A stretch of DNA of 64,000 bases, from NCBI GenBank assembly GCA_934718065.1, contig CAKUZR010000001.1, positions 193,031 through 257,030 on the forward strand. The letters run 5' to 3'. The stretch comes from an uncultured Treponema sp. Its GTDB lineage: Bacteria; Spirochaetota; Spirochaetia; Treponematales; Treponemataceae. Below, in pieces: positions 43,936-52,537 of the stretch; position 1 is the stretch's first letter; each line of letters begins with the position of its first letter. The notes beneath the pieces are model-generated. The model was not told the origin of the DNA. It searched no databases and worked only from the letters and a program-made list of their open reading frames with translations. The translations under genes were made by a program, and so were the position numbers.

Positions 43936-46542
43936 ATGAAAAGAATGAGGTTTGCGCTGGGCGGTGCGCTTGCGGCTCTGGCGCTTTTTGCGGCTGGCAC
44001 TTTTGCGGGGTGCAGCTCGGACGGGGGAAGCGGCGATAAAATTCCGGTGAAAGTATATCTTCTGAACAAGCCGGAAACTGCGGACGCGGACTGGGGCTTG
44101 TGGTGGTGGTATGACTACGAGACGGGAACTGATGTGGAAGTTTCTCAAAACAAAGGCAAATGGCCTGTTGGGGCGGACTCGCTTTCTGAGTCTGACGATA
44201 TTGGTTCTTATGTTGAAATTGAATATGATTCCCAGCATCCAAGGCTAGGGCTTTTGTTTGTAAACAAGAATGATGGCTCTCAAAAGTCATCAGACATCAG
44301 CGTGCCTTTGAGCGAATTTAAAGACACAAAGACTCTTTTCTGTCTGTATGACGACATGACAAAATATTACACGGATATTACAAAAGCATACGGCATTGTA
44401 AGCGCAACCATTACAGATGCAAAGGCAACGGAAATTTCTGTAAAGCTTTACAAGACTAACTCTGTAAGCCCGGCGGATTTTACAGTAAAAGACTGCAATG
44501 GCGCCGAGCTTTCTGTGAAATCGGCGGAAATGTCCGGGGATTCTGGTGCGGTTGTAACAGTCAGCGACGGCGGAGTTCTTAAAACTCCTTATACGGTTGA
44601 AATGAGCGGCAAAAAAGTCTCTGCGGTTTTCAATAATGATTTGATTGACGATATTTTTGGATATGGCGGCGATGACCTGGGAATTACGCTTGATGGAAGC
44701 AAAGCGACGTTTAAAACATGGGCGCCGCTTGCAACTGATGTGAAGCTTCTTTTGTTTGCGGACGCTTCTTCTTTGTCAAAAGAGCCTGCGGATTCAGAAG
44801 CAATGACATTTGACGGAACAACAGGTGTCTGGAGCGTTTCAGATGTTGATGTTTCCGCATACAAATACTATCAGTATGAGATAACTGCGAACGGAAAACC
44901 GAACAAAGTCTGCGACATCTGGGCAAAAGCCGCGAGCGGCGATTCTGTTGCAAGCCAGATTGTTGATATAAACGATTCTTCTGTGGCTTCCGGCTGGGAA
45001 ACTTCTTATGTGAATCCGTGGACAGACGAGACTTCCAAGTCTTACACAAAGGCTGTGATTTACGAGATGCATATCCGCGACTGGAGCAGCGCTTTTGTGC
45101 CATCTAGCACTGGAAAGTTTGAGGACATCACAAACGCATTGAAGGATTCCGGAAAATTCGCCGAGCATCTTAAAGACCTTGGCGTTACCCACGTTCAGAT
45201 TCTTCCGATGTTTGACTACGCGCAGACAAATACGGACACAAAGTACAACTGGGGCTACAATCCGTACCACTACAATGTTCCGGAAGGAAGATACACGAAC
45301 TATTCCGCCTCAAAAGACGGAACGGACGCTGTTGTGCAGATGCGCGCGATGATAAAGGCGTTCCATGACGCGGGAATTGCAGTGAACATGGACGTTGTCT
45401 ACAACCACACAAACGGAACTGGCTCCGGTTCTTTGTACGACAAGACCGTTCCGAACTATTTCTACAGGCAGAATGCTTCTGGAGCGAATTCCAACGGGTC
45501 AGGCTGTGGAAACGAGCTTGCGACCCAGCGAAAAATGGTCAGGAAATACGTGATTGATTCTCTTAAGCACTGGATGAACGACTACCACATCAACGGATTC
45601 CGATTCGACCTTATGGGCTTGCACGAAACTGAAACGATGAAAGAAATCTACGAGGAGCTTTCAAAAATTGACCCGAATGTTATGGTTTACGGCGAGCCTT
45701 GGACAGGAGGAGATTCCGCTGTAGAGTCAGGCGTTACAAAGGCTTTGATTGATTCTTGTACTGACGGAACTTCTGTGAACGGCGTTGCCTGCTTCAACGA
45801 TGACTTCAGAAATGCAATTAAGGGCGGAGAATATGGAGGCTTCCAGAAAGGTCATGTTCAGGGAACTTTCGCTGATGACGCAATAAATGTAGGACTTATG
45901 GGCTCTTTGAAAACTGCAAAATCAGGAGTCAAGTCAGGATTCACAAATGTTCTTGGCCGCTCGCTGAATTATGTTGAGTGCCACGACAACTACACTCTGT
46001 TCGACAAGCTTGCGATAAGCTATCTTAACAAAACTTCGTTCACAGGAGATTTGTTCTCCGAGATTGGAGAAAAAGGTCTTGAAAAAGTTAAAGCTCAGGA
46101 CAAGCTCGCCGCGGCTTATGTTTTCCTTGCGCAGGGAACACCGTTCATCAACGGCGGCCAGGAATTCCTTAGAACAAAAAAAGGCGATGAGAACAGTTAT
46201 CAGTCTGGTGACAGCATAAATGCGATTGACCTGAAGTTCAAGGATACCTATTCCGACGTTTACAACACATATAAAGGCCTGATTGCGCTCAGAAAGGCGA
46301 ATCCAGAGGCGTTCGGTTCAAACGAGAATGCAACGGCTGAAAAAGTTTCTGCCGGCGTAACAAAATACACAACCGGCGATTTCTGCGTGTACTTCAACGC
46401 GACTGACAAGGCTGTGGCGATTGACGCTGCAAGCGACTATGCAAACTCTGTTGATGTTTCAAGCGGAGAAGTGAAAACCGCTGCCGCGGAAACCACAGTT
46501 TCTTCAGTTCCGGCAAAATCGTTTGTGATTCTGAAGAAATAA
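43936..46542 (+). CDS. type I pullulanase lipoprotein A
   Basis: 868 residues. Lipoprotein signal MKRMRFALGGALAALALFAA then GTFAGC (Cys 26). A CBM41/PUD-like domain about 37-148 (VKVYLLNKPETADADWGLWW), an intermediate CBM48-type module about 240-330 (FKTWAPLATDVKLLLF), then the GH13 barrel with the type I signature YNWGYNP (437-443). Catalytic residues: D558 in GFRFDLMG, E587 in YGEPW, H683-D684 in VECHDN. It would cleave alpha-1,6 bonds of pullulan or limit dextrin on the cell surface or in the periplasm. C-terminus TTVSSVPAKSFVILKK is the same as in pullulanase B. Confidence 0.93.
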   Translation: MKRMRFALGGALAALALFAAGTFAGCSSDGGSGDKIPVKVYLLNKPETADADWGLWWWYDYETGTDVEVSQNKGKWPVGADSLSESDDIGSYVEIEYDSQHPRLGLLFVNKNDGSQKSSDISVPLSEFKDTKTLFCLYDDMTKYYTDITKAYGIVSATITDAKATEISVKLYKTNSVSPADFTVKDCNGAELSVKSAEMSGDSGAVVTVSDGGVLKTPYTVEMSGKKVSAVFNNDLIDDIFGYGGDDLGITLDGSKATFKTWAPLATDVKLLLFADASSLSKEPADSEAMTFDGTTGVWSVSDVDVSAYKYYQYEITANGKPNKVCDIWAKAASGDSVASQIVDINDSSVASGWETSYVNPWTDETSKSYTKAVIYEMHIRDWSSAFVPSSTGKFEDITNALKDSGKFAEHLKDLGVTHVQILPMFDYAQTNTDTKYNWGYNPYHYNVPEGRYTNYSASKDGTDAVVQMRAMIKAFHDAGIAVNMDVVYNHTNGTGSGSLYDKTVPNYFYRQNASGANSNGSGCGNELATQRKMVRKYVIDSLKHWMNDYHINGFRFDLMGLHETETMKEIYEELSKIDPNVMVYGEPWTGGDSAVESGVTKALIDSCTDGTSVNGVACFNDDFRNAIKGGEYGGFQKGHVQGTFADDAINVGLMGSLKTAKSGVKSGFTNVLGRSLNYVECHDNYTLFDKLAISYLNKTSFTGDLFSEIGEKGLEKVKAQDKLAAAYVFLAQGTPFINGGQEFLRTKKGDENSYQSGDSINAIDLKFKDTYSDVYNTYKGLIALRKANPEAFGSNENATAEKVSAGVTKYTTGDFCVYFNATDKAVAIDAASDYANSVDVSSGEVKTAAAETTVSSVPAKSFVILKK

Positions 46543-46569
46543 ATTTCAGTTAGCGATGTGAAGCCCCTT

Positions 46570-46690
46570 TAGTTCAAAGCCTGGCAAACTTGTTTGGCGG
46601 GCTTTGAATGAGCGGGAGCGAAGGGCGGAACGTAGCGACGGCGGCTTGAAACGAAAGTTTTAAGCCGCCGGAACTGCATTTTTTTATTTG
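46570..46690 (+). terminator. two palindromes, GC-rich repeat and terminator after pullulanase A
   Basis: A near-perfect hairpin TTCAAAGCCTGGCAAAC-tt-GTTTGGCGGGCTTTGAA (46573-46608) is followed by the repeat fragment GAGCGGGAGCGAAGGGCGGA and then by GGCGGCTT-gaaac..gttt-AAGCCGCC (46640-46669) ahead of a run of T (46680-46686). The second is a credible terminator. Confidence 0.65.
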
Positions 46691-47637
46691 CTGTGGTCCT
46701 GCATTTTCCAGGCGACCATCGGGTGATTTTTTATGTTCTCAAGGATTTGCAGGTCGGAAAAGAGCAGCTCGGGGTTGTACTGTTTTTGCGCGAACAGCTG
46801 AAGGAATGTTTTTTCGGCGGGCGACGGAAGCAGATTTTCGGTGTAGAACTGCTTGACGGTATTTTTCATTTCTTCAATTTTTACGAATGTGCCGTTGTGG
46901 ATGACCGGCAGAAGCTCGGCGAAGATTTTCCGTGTGTTTATGGCGTCGATTTTTTCAAATGAATATTCCTCCGGGATTTTTTCCTGGGAAAGCGCGGTAT
47001 AAAGGATGAAGGATTTTTTTAGAAGTTCGGTTTCGTCCGGGGAAAATGTTCCGGCTTGAATCATATTGCTGATGTCGTACAAATCGCGGACGGCTCCGCG
47101 GCCAAGAAGCGCGTTGAGTTTTGAGGCGAAAATTTCTGTTTTGTTCAGAATCAGGATTTCGTTTTTGCTTTGAATGTTCTGAAGGCTGATTTTTTTTAGT
47201 TCCGGCGCAAAAATGTGGGCGCGCAGGGAATAGTTTATTTCGATTTTTATGTTGTCTTTCATTCCGGCGGAATTTGTGTACGCGGCGACGAGCGAATTCA
47301 GGCTGTGGTAATTTTTTGAGTTCGGGCTTATGGTGTACTGCTCGCTTTGAAGGTATTTTTGAAGGGTTTCGGTAATTTCAGCGCGGTTTGAAAGCATTTC
47401 CTGGCGCGAATTATTAACGGCGTAGTCCAAGTCAATGTCCACGGAAAGGCGCGGCAGATTGAAAATTGAAAGATTTATTGCGGTGCCGCCTTTTAGGGCA
47501 AGCCTGTTTTTTGTGGTCGGGTTTGAATTTATGAAATCCAGAATTTTTACAAGGCGAAGAACTTTTTCCAGGGTGTCGCGCACGAAGTTCAGGCTGTGGG
47601 CAATTTCATTCAAATCTTCTTTTGTGTATTCAAACAT
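46684..47637 (-). CDS. AbiEii/AbiGii nucleotidyltransferase toxin
   Basis: 317 residues. Nucleotidyltransferase motif: ALKGGTAINL (G50-G51) and RLSVDIDLDYAV with D67 and D69, the two metal-binding aspartates. Further match: LNKTEIFASKLNALLGRGAV then RDLYDISNM. AbiEii is the toxin of the type IV AbiE abortive-infection toxin-antitoxin system. The AbiEi-like antitoxin gene lies upstream, 106 bp away (the pair usually overlaps, so the gap is a bit long). Confidence 0.9.
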   Translation of the reverse strand: MFEYTKEDLNEIAHSLNFVRDTLEKVLRLVKILDFINSNPTTKNRLALKGGTAINLSIFNLPRLSVDIDLDYAVNNSRQEMLSNRAEITETLQKYLQSEQYTISPNSKNYHSLNSLVAAYTNSAGMKDNIKIEINYSLRAHIFAPELKKISLQNIQSKNEILILNKTEIFASKLNALLGRGAVRDLYDISNMIQAGTFSPDETELLKKSFILYTALSQEKIPEEYSFEKIDAINTRKIFAELLPVIHNGTFVKIEEMKNTVKQFYTENLLPSPAEKTFLQLFAQKQYNPELLFSDLQILENIKNHPMVAWKMQDHSK

Positions 47638-47743
47638 TTTTTTTCCGTTTCGATTTTTTTGATGCTGGATTCGGCCAGTTTTTTGCTGCTCCGGCTTTTT
47701 CAGCTGGTCTTTGAAAGCTGCTGAAGCTGCCGGGCTGGCGCTT

Positions 47744-48496
47744 TTAGTTCTGTATCGGCAGGTTTTGCGGAATACATAAATTCCATTTTCTGCTGAATTT
47801 CAGTTCGGTTTTTAATATTCCGTTCTGCAGGTAGCGCGTGCTGCTTCCGATGTTTTTGAGGCAGAAACTGAAGAAATCGTCGGAAAGCTGGAGATTTTCC
47901 ATTTGCTCCAGAAGAAAGCCGGTTTTTTGGAACAGGAACTGATTTTTGTAGAGCAAAAGATAATTTTTCAGTTTTTCTTCCTGGATGAAGGCGACTCCTT
48001 GCAGGCATTGCAGAAGCTCTTCAAGGCCGCCGATTTTTTCAAAGTCTTTTATGCTGTCCAGAACGGTTCTCTCAATGTCGGTTACTTTTACGTGCCGGAT
48101 TTCTTCTATGCCGAATGTTTTTTGAGTTTTTACGCATTGGAAGAAATTCTGGTCAAACACGAACGGGCGGAAAGATTTTTGCGAGGAAACGAAAATTGTG
48201 TTGAAGACCTGGTTTGAAAGACCGTAAAATTCAAACGCTGAATGATGGGAAATGTATGAGCCGCTGTTGATTTTTGAAGCGATTTCAAATTTTTCCGCCG
48301 CCGGCAGATTGTTCGCAAGTGAATTTGCCACGTACAAATCCTTGCGGACGCAGGAAATCATTCTGTGTTTTTTTAGTGTGAACAGAAGATTTTCCGCCTG
48401 CTTTCTGGAAATTTGAAGTTCCGCGCAAAGCTCGCCGCCGGAAAAACAACGTTTTTTTAGAAGTTTTCCATAAAGTTCCAAGTTTGAGAAAAGCAT
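47744..48496 (-). CDS. AbiEi-type antitoxin
   Basis: 250 residues. Winged-helix N-terminus (CFSGGELCAELQISRKQAEN then LLFTLKKHRMISCVRKDLYV) and the body ISHHSAFEFYGLSNQ, ...VTDIERTVLDSIKDFEKIGG. The C-terminal end FSRKWNLCIPQNLP is the usual AbiEi ending, so the gene is intact. In the AbiE family this protein represses its own promoter and neutralises AbiEii. Located between pullulanase A and OMP 2 on the opposite strand. Confidence 0.85.
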   Translation of the reverse strand: MLFSNLELYGKLLKKRCFSGGELCAELQISRKQAENLLFTLKKHRMISCVRKDLYVANSLANNLPAAEKFEIASKINSGSYISHHSAFEFYGLSNQVFNTIFVSSQKSFRPFVFDQNFFQCVKTQKTFGIEEIRHVKVTDIERTVLDSIKDFEKIGGLEELLQCLQGVAFIQEEKLKNYLLLYKNQFLFQKTGFLLEQMENLQLSDDFFSFCLKNIGSSTRYLQNGILKTELKFSRKWNLCIPQNLPIQN

Positions 48497-48572
48497 AGAA
48501 TTTGCCTGCCTGTTTCTTTATATTTTACGCAATTCACTGCAAAAATCAAGATATTTGTGATTAAAATAAAGC

Positions 48573-48650
48573 ACATCCTATAAGGGCGATTCTGTCTAGC
48601 AAAAAGCAGGGTTTTTCAGTCTTACGTTCAATACAATATTGGAGGATAAG
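48573..48650 (+). promoter_or_regulatory. conserved 78-bp leader of glycogen-binding OMP genes, copy 2
   Basis: Identical over 78 bp to 37476-37553. The bases further upstream differ, so identity begins abruptly at ACATCC. An acceptable -35 (TTGTGA) lies 18 bp before TATAAG in this copy only. Confidence 0.8.
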
Positions 48651-50999
48651 ATGAAAAAATTATTCGCTTTCATCTCGGTTCTTGCGGTAGCGGCGGCAGG
48701 TCTTTTTGCTGAAGTTACAGCAAAGAAGCTTGCGGACGGAAAAGTAGAAGCAACTTTCTTCTATGGCAATCCGCGCGCAACTGAAGTTCTTCTTGCGGGA
48801 GACTTCACTAACTGGCAGGCTGGCGCTCTGCCTATGGAAAAAACGGACAAAGGTTTTACTGTTTCTGTAACTCTGCCAGCAGATACAGAAGCTGTGACCT
48901 ACAAATTCATCAGTGATGGAAACTGGACAACAGATTTGCGTGCCCCGCTTTTCATTGATGACGGTTTCGGCGGAAAAAATTCCAAAGCTGAAATTGCTGA
49001 CTTAATTGGCGGCGATGATGGAGACAACACTGGAAAATCAAAGATTGTTTATTCAACCTGGACAATGGTTGGAACACAGGGACAATTTGCCACAGGAAAA
49101 GGTGATGACGCTTATTTTGACAATATGACGCTCGCGGCAAAGTCTTACAACAAGTTTGGCGGAATGTTCTTGCCAAATGCTCCGTTCTATATTGAACTTG
49201 CTCTGGCAGAAAATGAACTTGAAGGAACAAAATGGAGACAAAACGAAGTTCTTTCACGAAATCCTGGTTTGAATGGTGGAGTAAAACCATGGGGGGATCA
49301 ACCACTTGGTAATGTAAATAACGATGGTCAACCTGAGGTAGGAGGAATAAGAGCGAGCAAAGCACATTATTTATACAAACAGAATAATAGTGGTCATGAT
49401 GGTGTGGACTTTGCAGACGGAATAAAAGATGCTTTTAATGGAATTTTGACAAATCCAGTTGCATATTTTGCAAACACAAACACTAACTGGGCTTCAAACC
49501 CATTCCTTGGACATCTTAAATTTGGCTGGAACACTCCTTATGTAAACTTTTTAACTGGTTTCAACTATGCAAAACCTGACACCCAGAAAACAATTCTTTG
49601 GACAACAGTTGACGGTGGTTGGGATGCAGGTTATGACCATATCGGCGGATTCAGCGTATTCAGCCTTGGAGAAAAACTGACACACATCGGAGATACAACT
49701 GTAAACTTCACATTTGCTCCAAATAAATCTGCTGACAGACATGGTTCTAAATATGGTTTGTGGACATTTGCCAATGTTTCTTACAACAATTTTGTTGCGG
49801 AAGTTCAGTATAATGGATTCTATCTTGGAGACGGTCTTTTCTATAAGCCGTTCGAGCAGGATATTATATTCGGTGCAAAGAACAAGTTTGGCGAAAATTT
49901 CTCTATTGCGGCTCAGATGGCATTCACATTGTATGACAATTATGATGAGGCAAAAGCTCAAGCAGATCAGCTGGATAATAAATGGCTGGAATACAGAGGA
50001 TACGCTTGTTCTGTTCCAGGCTTTGCTGACAAAGGCAACTTTGACTTTATTAAGCATACTGCTGGTGAAATTAGAGCTGCTTACACATCTGATATATTAA
50101 ACATCAGCGCAGATTACCGCTACCGCGGTGCAGAACAAAACCTTCTTTTCGTAACAGATCATCATTCAACAGGCGGAAAAACTACACAAACAGATCAGCT
50201 TGGCAAAGTAAATACACAACGCATAACTCTTGATGCAACTGTAAAACCAACTGAAACACTTTCAATTAATGTCATTCCATATTTTGAAACTGTTCTTTCT
50301 AAAGATGACTGGAAATTCTATCATGATGGACTTGCTAAAACATTAGACTGGGGAACTAACAGAAACCGTAATGCATTTGAAAGTGAAGATGGAAAACGTT
50401 TTGCTATTTCAGAAAAAGTTGACTTTGATATGAGCAACATTATCGGAAAAACCTCTTCGGTTTCTTTGGTTTCAAATCAGGAATTTGTTACAGAAGATGA
50501 AGATAAGTTTGTTGGATATGATTCAAAAGCACGTCTGAACAATCTTGGCGTAAAATTCTCTCTTGGAGATCTTGGTGACACATTGCAGGGAATTGACATC
50601 TATTATGGCTTGAACAACAACAATGATGTATTGATGTTCAATACTTTAATTGGAAGCTTGAATTTCAAAGGAAATACAAGAGTTGATGCGTTCGTTGGTA
50701 TTCGTTCATTTACACCAGAAGCTCCAGGCTCTTATGATTTGAACCATCCGTTCGGATTCGGTGTAGGTGTTTCAAAACAGCTAAGACATGCTAAAAAGCC
50801 AATCGTTTATGCTCAGTTTGTATATGACATGGATCCATATAATGAATTTGGTGACGGACAGGACAATCTTAACCTTTCAGACTATGGAGCTGGCGACCAT
50901 TATGTATGGGCTGGAAATGGAGATACAGCAAAATGCGATGCTGTAAACTATTATTATGGAGCAGCATCTGTACGCATGGGTATTCGTTGGTCTTTCTAA
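48651..50999 (+). CDS. outer-membrane protein with CBM48/AMPK-type domain, paralogue 2
   Basis: 782 residues. Signal MKKLFAFISVLAVAAAGLFA; glycogen-binding module (about 22-120) with KVEATFFYGNPRATEVLLAG, NWQAGALPM and TYKFISDGNWTTDLRAPLF; then a predicted barrel ending ASVRMGIRWSF. The longest insertion relative to paralogue 1 is around residue 190-250 (asparagine- and glycine-rich), probably an extracellular loop. Shares long identical blocks with paralogue 1 (HLKFGWNTPYVNFLTGFNYA). Followed by a terminator and no lipoprotein gene. Confidence 0.82.
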   Translation: MKKLFAFISVLAVAAAGLFAEVTAKKLADGKVEATFFYGNPRATEVLLAGDFTNWQAGALPMEKTDKGFTVSVTLPADTEAVTYKFISDGNWTTDLRAPLFIDDGFGGKNSKAEIADLIGGDDGDNTGKSKIVYSTWTMVGTQGQFATGKGDDAYFDNMTLAAKSYNKFGGMFLPNAPFYIELALAENELEGTKWRQNEVLSRNPGLNGGVKPWGDQPLGNVNNDGQPEVGGIRASKAHYLYKQNNSGHDGVDFADGIKDAFNGILTNPVAYFANTNTNWASNPFLGHLKFGWNTPYVNFLTGFNYAKPDTQKTILWTTVDGGWDAGYDHIGGFSVFSLGEKLTHIGDTTVNFTFAPNKSADRHGSKYGLWTFANVSYNNFVAEVQYNGFYLGDGLFYKPFEQDIIFGAKNKFGENFSIAAQMAFTLYDNYDEAKAQADQLDNKWLEYRGYACSVPGFADKGNFDFIKHTAGEIRAAYTSDILNISADYRYRGAEQNLLFVTDHHSTGGKTTQTDQLGKVNTQRITLDATVKPTETLSINVIPYFETVLSKDDWKFYHDGLAKTLDWGTNRNRNAFESEDGKRFAISEKVDFDMSNIIGKTSSVSLVSNQEFVTEDEDKFVGYDSKARLNNLGVKFSLGDLGDTLQGIDIYYGLNNNNDVLMFNTLIGSLNFKGNTRVDAFVGIRSFTPEAPGSYDLNHPFGFGVGVSKQLRHAKKPIVYAQFVYDMDPYNEFGDGQDNLNLSDYGAGDHYVWAGNGDTAKCDAVNYYYGAASVRMGIRWSF

Positions 51000-51029
51000 T
51001 AGAATCTGTTAGAATCTAATCTTTTTATT

Positions 51030-51076
51030 ATACCGTGAAAGATATTTCTTATAACATCTTTCACGGTATTTTTTTA
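51030..51076 (+). terminator. terminator after OMP 2
   Basis: ACCGTGAAAGAT (51032-51043) pairs perfectly with ATCTTTCACGGT (51056-51067), followed by ATTTTTTT. Confidence 0.9.
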
Positions 51077-51117
51077 GAATTTATTAAAAAAACTATACTT
51101 CTGCAGGAATGAAAATT

Positions 51118-51336
51118 TTACCGCAAGTTTTCAAGTCTTTTCAGCTTTCTGAAAATATCAATATAAATAGGATGTCTTATAAAAAACTCCATAACTAACA
51201 GCAAGATAACATTTGCCAAATGTGTTGCAGCAGGATTTTCATACCGCTTATGAAGCATGAAATTTGTGAGTGCATAGAGAAGAATTGAACGCTCTGTACA
51301 TAGGCAGTTCACAGGAAAAGCCCCGCCACCACACAT
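51118..51336 (-). CDS. doubtful 72-residue frame, possibly a gene remnant
   Basis: Minus frame with hydrophobic C-terminal part (LANVILLLVMEFFIRHPIYI). No ribosome site and no family that I recognise. It occupies most of the 300 bp between the OMP 2 terminator and the Rpn gene. It could be the tail of a decayed membrane or transposase gene. Confidence 0.25.
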   Translation of the reverse strand: MCGGGAFPVNCLCTERSILLYALTNFMLHKRYENPAATHLANVILLLVMEFFIRHPIYIDIFRKLKRLENLR

Positions 51337-51377
51337 GTGCCGTTAGCTTATGCTTGAAACACGCATTGCTTTTGAAA

Positions 51378-52181
51378 CTACATCTGCTTTTTCAGCCCGT
51401 CCAGCTCCTCCGGTGAAAGCCCTGTGCATTCGGATATTATCCCTGCAGAAACATTGCATTTCAGCAGTTTTCTTGCGGTTTCAACGGCGTTTTCTTTTTT
51501 CCCTTCTTCCAGTCCTTCCTCTCGGGCTTCCTCTTTCCATTCGCGCACCTGGTCATTCCACAGCATATACTCTGCCCTCCATTTCTGGTGGCTCTTGCAC
51601 ACCTCGACTTCGGTCTGGATTCGGCGGGTGATGGCGTCCGACGCGGAGCGGTTTTTCAGGAACTCCAGGAACGAGCGCACCGCCGGGCTTCCCGCCTTCG
51701 CGAAGTCGCTTGCATTATAAATCACTTTGTGGATTCTGTCATTCAGAATCCTGTCGCCGTCCTCTTCCCTTGTGACGAAGTTGTATACAGGCTTTCCGTC
51801 GCCGAACGGGTCCGCAAGGCAGATGAAGATTACGTACGACTCTTTCATCCTGCGGTAGCTTTCGCCACGGCTAAGATGCTCAACGTCGATTACGCTCTGG
51901 TAGTAGCGCATCCTAAGGCCTTCGTCTGATTTGACAACGGTCTGCATTTCAATGTCGAGCACTTTATCCGAATCTTCAAGATATGCGTCCAGACGGACAC
52001 CGCGCCCATCGTAAAGCTCGCCCAGCGAATACTGCGATGTCAGAAACTCAATTCTGCCGACTTTTATTCCCAGCAGGCTCTCCACAACGCCCTTCGCGAT
52101 TTCAGGATTGCGCATTATCTTGCTGAAAAGAAAGTCGTCCGTGAAAAACAGATCCTCGTATTTTTTTGATTTATAGCCCAT
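51378..52181 (-). CDS. Rpn-family nuclease (PD-(D/E)XK, putative transposase-related)
   Basis: 267 residues from the ATG at 52181, behind CCGGAGG; the open frame continues 71 codons upstream into MITE copy 9 but that part is not needed. The catalytic core is seen as GRGVRLDAYLEDSDKVLDIE followed by MQT: D...D/E-x-Q, as in Rpn/PD-(D/E)XK_2 nucleases. ESYVIFICLADPFGDGKPVY is also typical. The C-terminus is a charged helix with EEAREEGLEEGKKE. Members promote RecA-independent recombination in E. coli and are often mobile. Confidence 0.85.
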   Translation of the reverse strand: MGYKSKKYEDLFFTDDFLFSKIMRNPEIAKGVVESLLGIKVGRIEFLTSQYSLGELYDGRGVRLDAYLEDSDKVLDIEMQTVVKSDEGLRMRYYQSVIDVEHLSRGESYRRMKESYVIFICLADPFGDGKPVYNFVTREEDGDRILNDRIHKVIYNASDFAKAGSPAVRSFLEFLKNRSASDAITRRIQTEVEVCKSHQKWRAEYMLWNDQVREWKEEAREEGLEEGKKENAVETARKLLKCNVSAGIISECTGLSPEELDGLKKQM

Positions 52182-52197
52182 TTTGCCTCCGGATATT

Positions 52198-52406
52198 TTG
52201 CGTGAATGTTGATTTTCCTGCGGATTGTGAAAAACCGCTTCCGGCATATTTCCAGTTTGCTCCAGATGGATTTGGCTCACGCTCCGCTTGTAATGCTTCG
52301 GGGGGGGGCTCCGCACTTTAACTGGCTCAATCGCCAAAAATCTTAACAAACTGCAAATCTGCCTGCGCTTTTGTTTCTTTACAAAAAAAATCAATCATTC
52401 AGGCTA
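52198..52406 (+). repeat. MITE-like element, copy 9, with a nine-G run
   Basis: Left end degraded (GCGTGAATGTTGATT), right end ATCATTCAGGCTATA. Where other copies read TTCGGGTGCTCCGCAC, this has CTTCGGGGGGGGGCTCCGCAC (G run 52300-52308). It lies directly before the Rpn gene and is read in frame with it. Confidence 0.82.
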
Positions 52407-52537
52407 TATAGTTAATAGGTGAAAAAATTGCGAAAACGGAAATGAATCACAAAAAAATATTCTGAATCCTTAAAAAAAAGAGGAGCGCCCCGTTTTTTCA
52501 GGACGCTCCTCTTTTGATTTTCAGAAATCTTCTGTAT

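Noticed and set aside
47700..48008. Alternative frame at the end of the AbiEi gene, suspected frameshift
   Set aside because: The main frame ends in the typical AbiEi pattern FSRKWNLCIPQN, so the gene is intact and the other frame is chance.
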